A DNA stretch of 64,000 nt from Erythrocercus mccallii (taxonomy: Eukaryota > Chordata > Aves > Passeriformes > Dicruridae), in assembly GCA_013397435.1 (NCBI GenBank), contig VZRG01000518.1, positions 353,813 through 417,812 on the forward strand, read 5' to 3'. The notes under the pieces were generated by a model. That model saw only the letters and a list, made by a program, of their open reading frames with translations. It was not told where the DNA came from and made no database searches. The translations under genes and the position numbers were made by a program. Numbering within the stretch: position 1 is the first letter of the stretch; each line of letters opens with the position of its first letter. Below, one piece after another: positions 61,705-64,000 of this stretch.

Positions 61705-62033
61705 GACAGAGGCTCGGGGGTGAGCTTATCGCTCCCTACAACTCCCTGGGGGGAACCTGGAGCCAAGGGGAGGTCGGGCTCTTCTCCCTGGGCACAGGAC
61801 AAGAGGACAGGCATAAGATACACTAGGGGAGGTTCAGATTGGTCATTACTTCTTCATAGAATGGGTGATTTGACATTGGAGCGGGCTGCCCAGGGACGTG
61901 GTGGAGTCACCATCCTTGGAGGTGTTGAAGTAAAGACTGGATGTGGCACTCGGAGCCCTGGTCTGGTTGACATTGGTTGGTGCCGATGATCCCGGAGATA
62001 TTTTCCAACCTGATTCTATGATAAATTCAGCCT
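61705..62033 (+). mobile_element. CR1 LINE 3' fragment beside the CpG island
   Basis: The fragment contains 'gtgagcttatcgctccctac', 'gtcgggctcttctccctggg', 'aggacaagaggacaggca', 'aggggaggttcagattggtc', 'agcgggctgcccagggacgt', 'gtggagtcaccatccttgga', 'actggatgtggcactcggag', 'gatattttccaacctgattc' and the tail 'attctatgataaattc'. This is a nearly complete CR1 3' end, much less diverged than the copy at 56 kb. It contributes the C-terminal half of the 150-codon + strand ORF and the end of the minus-strand ORF that runs across the N gap. Confidence 0.95.
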
Positions 62034-62243
62034 CAGGCAAGGCTGTGCGAGACTGCGCTGGTGGTGGCTCGGCTGTTCCCACACGGGCGGTGAGAGACAC
62101 CCACGCTCGGGAGTCTGGCCGTCGCACGCCAGCCACACAAGGGCGACATCCCTTTCGTACACAGCGGTCCCGGGCCCGCCCCGCAGGCTCCAGCGCGGCT
62201 GCTCCAGCTCCGCGGGCTGACAGCGGCGCTCGCCGGGAGCCCC

Positions 62244-62508
62244 NNNNNNNNNNNNNNNNNNNNNNNNNNNNNNNNNNNNNNNNNNNNNNNNNNNNNNNNN
62301 NNNNNNNNNNNNNNNNNNNNNNNNNNNNNNNNNNNNNNNNNNNNNNNNNNNNNNNNNNNNNNNNNNNNNNNNNNNNNNNNNNNNNNNNNNNNNNNNNNNN
62401 NNNNNNNNNNNNNNNNNNNNNNNNNNNNNNNNNNNNNNNNNNNNNNNNNNNNNNNNNNNNNNNNNNNNNNNNNNNNNNNNNNNNNNNNNNNNNNNNNNNN
62501 NNNNNNNN
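62244..62508. other. Assembly gap (265 N)
   Basis: The Ns fall in the centre of the CpG island, flanked by very GC-rich sequence (…gggagcccc and ccttccctccc…). GC-rich islands commonly drop out of short-read bird assemblies. ORFs reported across the gap are meaningless. Confidence 1.
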
Positions 62509-62794
62509 CCCTTCCCTCCCATCCCGCCTGCTCGCCCCTGCCGGCCCCAGGCCCGGCCGCGGAGCTTCAGGGCCGGCTGCCTTCGCGCCTGAGCCGCGGT
62601 CAGCGCGGGGCCGCTGCCGTCTCGGGGGGTGATAGTGGCGAGGGCAGCGCCGCTGCCGCGGACTGGGCGGGCGCGGGAGGCAGCGAGGGCCGCTCGGGCT
62701 CCTGGCAAGCGCCGCTCGGTAGCAGGAGCCCGCTGTGTGTAGGGGTCTCCGCCGCTCTCCGCGCTCTGCGGGAGGTTGCGTGAAGTTTTGTGAC

Positions 62795-62818
62795 ATGGAG
62801 CGGTGCGGATCCGCCTAA
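62795..62818 (+). other. Upstream ORF of 7 codons plus stop
   Basis: ATG at 62,795 in good context (G at -3, G at +4) reads MERCGSA and stops at TAA 62,816-62,818. If it lies within the mature 5' UTR, it could reduce translation of the downstream start. Confidence 0.4.
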
Positions 62819-62830
62819 GTCAGTGACCAC

Positions 62831-62839
62831 TGAGTCAGC
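62831..62839 (+). promoter_or_regulatory. AP-1 / antioxidant-response-element-like site TGAGTCAGC
   Basis: TGAGTCA is the AP-1 (TRE) core, and TGAGTCAGC also fits the ARE/MARE pattern TGA(C/G)NNNGC bound by NRF2-small MAF. It lies 42 bases upstream of the donor in the presumed first exon. Functionality is inferred. Confidence 0.35.
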
Positions 62840-62880
62840 GCTTCTGCTCCGGCTGCAGATGGCCGTGTCGGAGCTGCCAC

Positions 62881-64000
62881 GTAAGTAGGTGGTAGGTGAA
62901 AGGGTCAAGCTCCCAAACTTTGGGATGCAACTTGCTCCGTTCCCTTAGTCTTTCAGAATTGTTTGGATGTTAGGAGGACTTTCTTCAGAAAAAGTGATTA
63001 TATATTGGATTGGGATGCCGGGGGGTGATGGAATCACCGTGCCTGGAGCCACCTGTTAAGGACGTAGCACTTAGTGGTGGCTGGTGACGTGATGGTGTCC
63101 AGTCACAGGTTGGACTCGAAGATCTCAGAGGACTTTTCCAACCTTATTGATTCTGTGATTCTTGATTCTGCCTCTAAAGTCTCTTTCCCCTTGGCTTTAT
63201 GGAAAGGATTGTTTTGGCTGGTGATTTAGGATTATTGTCTCATCATACCCGATGATGTCAAAGTGGCTTTATGTGTTGTGTCCTTCTGTAGTGCTACATT
63301 CTGTAGCATGAATTTCTGAAGTATGATGTAGAGTGAAAAAATTAAGGCTCCTTCCTGTGTAATGCAGCTGTCACAACACTCAAAAGTGGGGACAATAAGT
63401 TGTCCAACAGTTTTAGGTAAGTTTGAAGTAAGCACAGTAGTTTTATCCTTATTCTGTGTCAGCCAGGAGTGCAGCTTGCACACACTTCCCAGTTTTATAT
63501 TTTATGGAAGGTTTTTATGAGAGGCAGACATCCCAGCAAGAAATGCTGTGATTAAGTTGGCTGAAGGCTACCAGGTGCAGGAGGGTAGGCTTGCCATTAC
63601 ACTAGATCTGCTCAGAATTTTGAGAAAGCTAGATTTTTTAAGGTGAAGTATCCTGAGCAAATCATAGTCACAAGTCACTTTCAAACGCTTGTACAAATGT
63701 TACAAGACTATCTCAGATAGGTTTAAAACAATTAACTGTCAGATCACAAGTTAGATGATGAATTTGTTGCAAAAGGCTGGAATGTTCCAGCTTCTGTTTT
63801 CAATGTTTCTGGGACTTTTCTAGATGCTGCTTCAGGGTCAAGTACCATCATAACACAGAAATAAACAACATGATAATTGAATATGTCTTCAAAAAGAAAA
63901 AAAAAAAAGTCCAGTGAAACAGGCTCTGGTTTCCATCACCTGAGGTTTCTTGTTCCTGGGAGGAAATGAAACCAGGCACATGTGCTAATTCCTAGTTGAG
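62881..64000 (+). other. SEC22A: Start of the first intron of the putative SEC22A
   Basis: The region follows donor gtaagt. A CR1 fragment occupies 62,960-63,165; the rest is unassigned sequence with an A-run near 63,892-63,908. No downstream exon was identified before the window ends. Confidence 0.45.
62960..63165 (+). mobile_element. CR1 LINE 3' fragment
   Basis: The order 'ttggatgttaggaggacttt', 'cttcagaaaaagtgatta', 'gggggtgatggaatcaccgt', 'gcctggagccacctgttaag', 'gacgtagcacttagtggtgg', 'ggttggactcgaagatctca', 'ggacttttccaaccttattg' and a tail with 'attctgtgattcttgattct' is the CR1 3' end in + orientation, with a small internal deletion. Confidence 0.93.

Larger units (their letters stand above)
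48700..62034. other. Intergenic region between PDIA5 and the next CpG island
   Basis: About 13.3 kb carries no supportable protein-coding gene. ORFs are short, overlap in several frames and match no family I know. Recognised contents are two AT-rich, TAAT-motif-dense blocks (about 53,550-53,960 and 57,530-58,340), MIR-like fragments (55,490 and 59,810), an ancient CR1 (56,280-57,415), a small 15-bp duplication (59,259-59,288) and a CR1 3' fragment next to the island (61,705-62,033). A non-coding transcript cannot be excluded. Confidence 0.7.
62720..62880 (+). other. SEC22A: Putative first exon of SEC22A (5' UTR; start approximate)
   Basis: The 3' boundary is the donor gccac|gtaagt at 62,881. 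The transcription start is not determined and could lie further upstream or in the N gap. The exon contains a short uORF (62,795-62,818) and a second ATG at 62,859 that opens seven codons (MAVSELP) plus one base before the donor. As far as I recall, SEC22A begins MSMILS in a later exon, so this exon would be non-coding or upstream-coding. It could instead belong to an unrelated transcript. Confidence 0.45.
62035..62890 (+). promoter_or_regulatory. SEC22A: CpG island, probable SEC22A promoter
   Basis: GC content and CpG density rise sharply from about 62,035 to 62,890, in contrast to the AT-rich flanks. No TATA box is seen, as is usual for CpG-island promoters. The island ends at a good donor (62,881), giving a + strand direction. 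Assignment to SEC22A (an ER-Golgi longin/SNARE-like trafficking protein) rests only on gene order in human, with PDIA5 followed by SEC22A in the same direction. The core of the island is hidden by Ns. Confidence 0.65.

Noticed and set aside
61374..61826. 150-codon + strand ORF near the CpG island
   Set aside because: Its C-terminal third or more is CR1 sequence (the …GGELIAPYNS… frame); the N-terminal part has no similarity I recognise.
61846..62796. 316-codon minus-strand ORF and two ORFs of about 230 codons across the N gap
   Set aside because: Ns are translated as X, so openness across 265 bases is assumed rather than seen. The ends are GC-rich island and CR1 antisense.
1..64000. A novel multi-gene system, CRISPR array, phage or endogenous retrovirus
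   Set aside because: The window is ordinary vertebrate gene and intergenic sequence. I saw no LTR pair, gag-pol frame, regularly spaced repeats or gene cluster beyond PDIA5 and the putative SEC22A start.

Overview
This is vertebrate nuclear DNA, most likely from a bird. The coding exons are short, with GT-AG junctions and introns of 1.3 to 16.8 kb. The repeats include several CR1-type LINE 3' ends with the ATTCTRTG-like tails typical of birds. No mammalian Alu, B1 or L1 repeat was recognised. No operon, CRISPR array or other prokaryotic feature is present. The species or order cannot be settled from this window.

Positions 1 to about 48,670 hold the 3' half of PDIA5 (PDIR, an endoplasmic-reticulum protein disulfide isomerase) on the + strand. 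Seven coding exons splice in frame (137, 71, 164, 131, 71, 135 and 81 nt). They encode the last 262 whole residues, which carry two thioredoxin modules with active sites CGHC and CPHC and end in the ER-retrieval signal KDEL. The 5' exons, which hold the signal peptide and first redox domain, lie upstream of the window. The introns contain old CR1 and MIR-like repeats, a (CTCTT)n microsatellite, a 9-mer tandem repeat and a 46-bp duplication near the last exon.

Positions 48,670 to about 62,035 are intergenic. I see no supportable protein-coding gene there. The region contains a badly decayed CR1 of about 1.1 kb with a perfect 16-bp hairpin inside it, MIR-like fragments, two AT-rich homeodomain-motif-rich blocks that could be conserved enhancers, and a weak minus-strand exon candidate.

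Positions 62,035 to 62,890 are a CpG island broken by a 265-base N gap. It ends in a clean splice donor at 62,881. By order and orientation (PDIA5 then SEC22A, both +, in human) this is most likely the promoter and first, mostly non-coding exon of SEC22A. SEC22A coding exons are not seen here. CR1 fragments in the same orientation sit on both sides of the island.

I found no convincing undescribed system. The observations most worth a second look are the matched intron architecture of the two thioredoxin modules, the missing buried Glu/Lys pair in both, the hairpin at 56,760-56,801, the cryptic in-frame-stop exon at 33,064-33,114, and the uORF plus ARE-like site in the putative SEC22A first exon.
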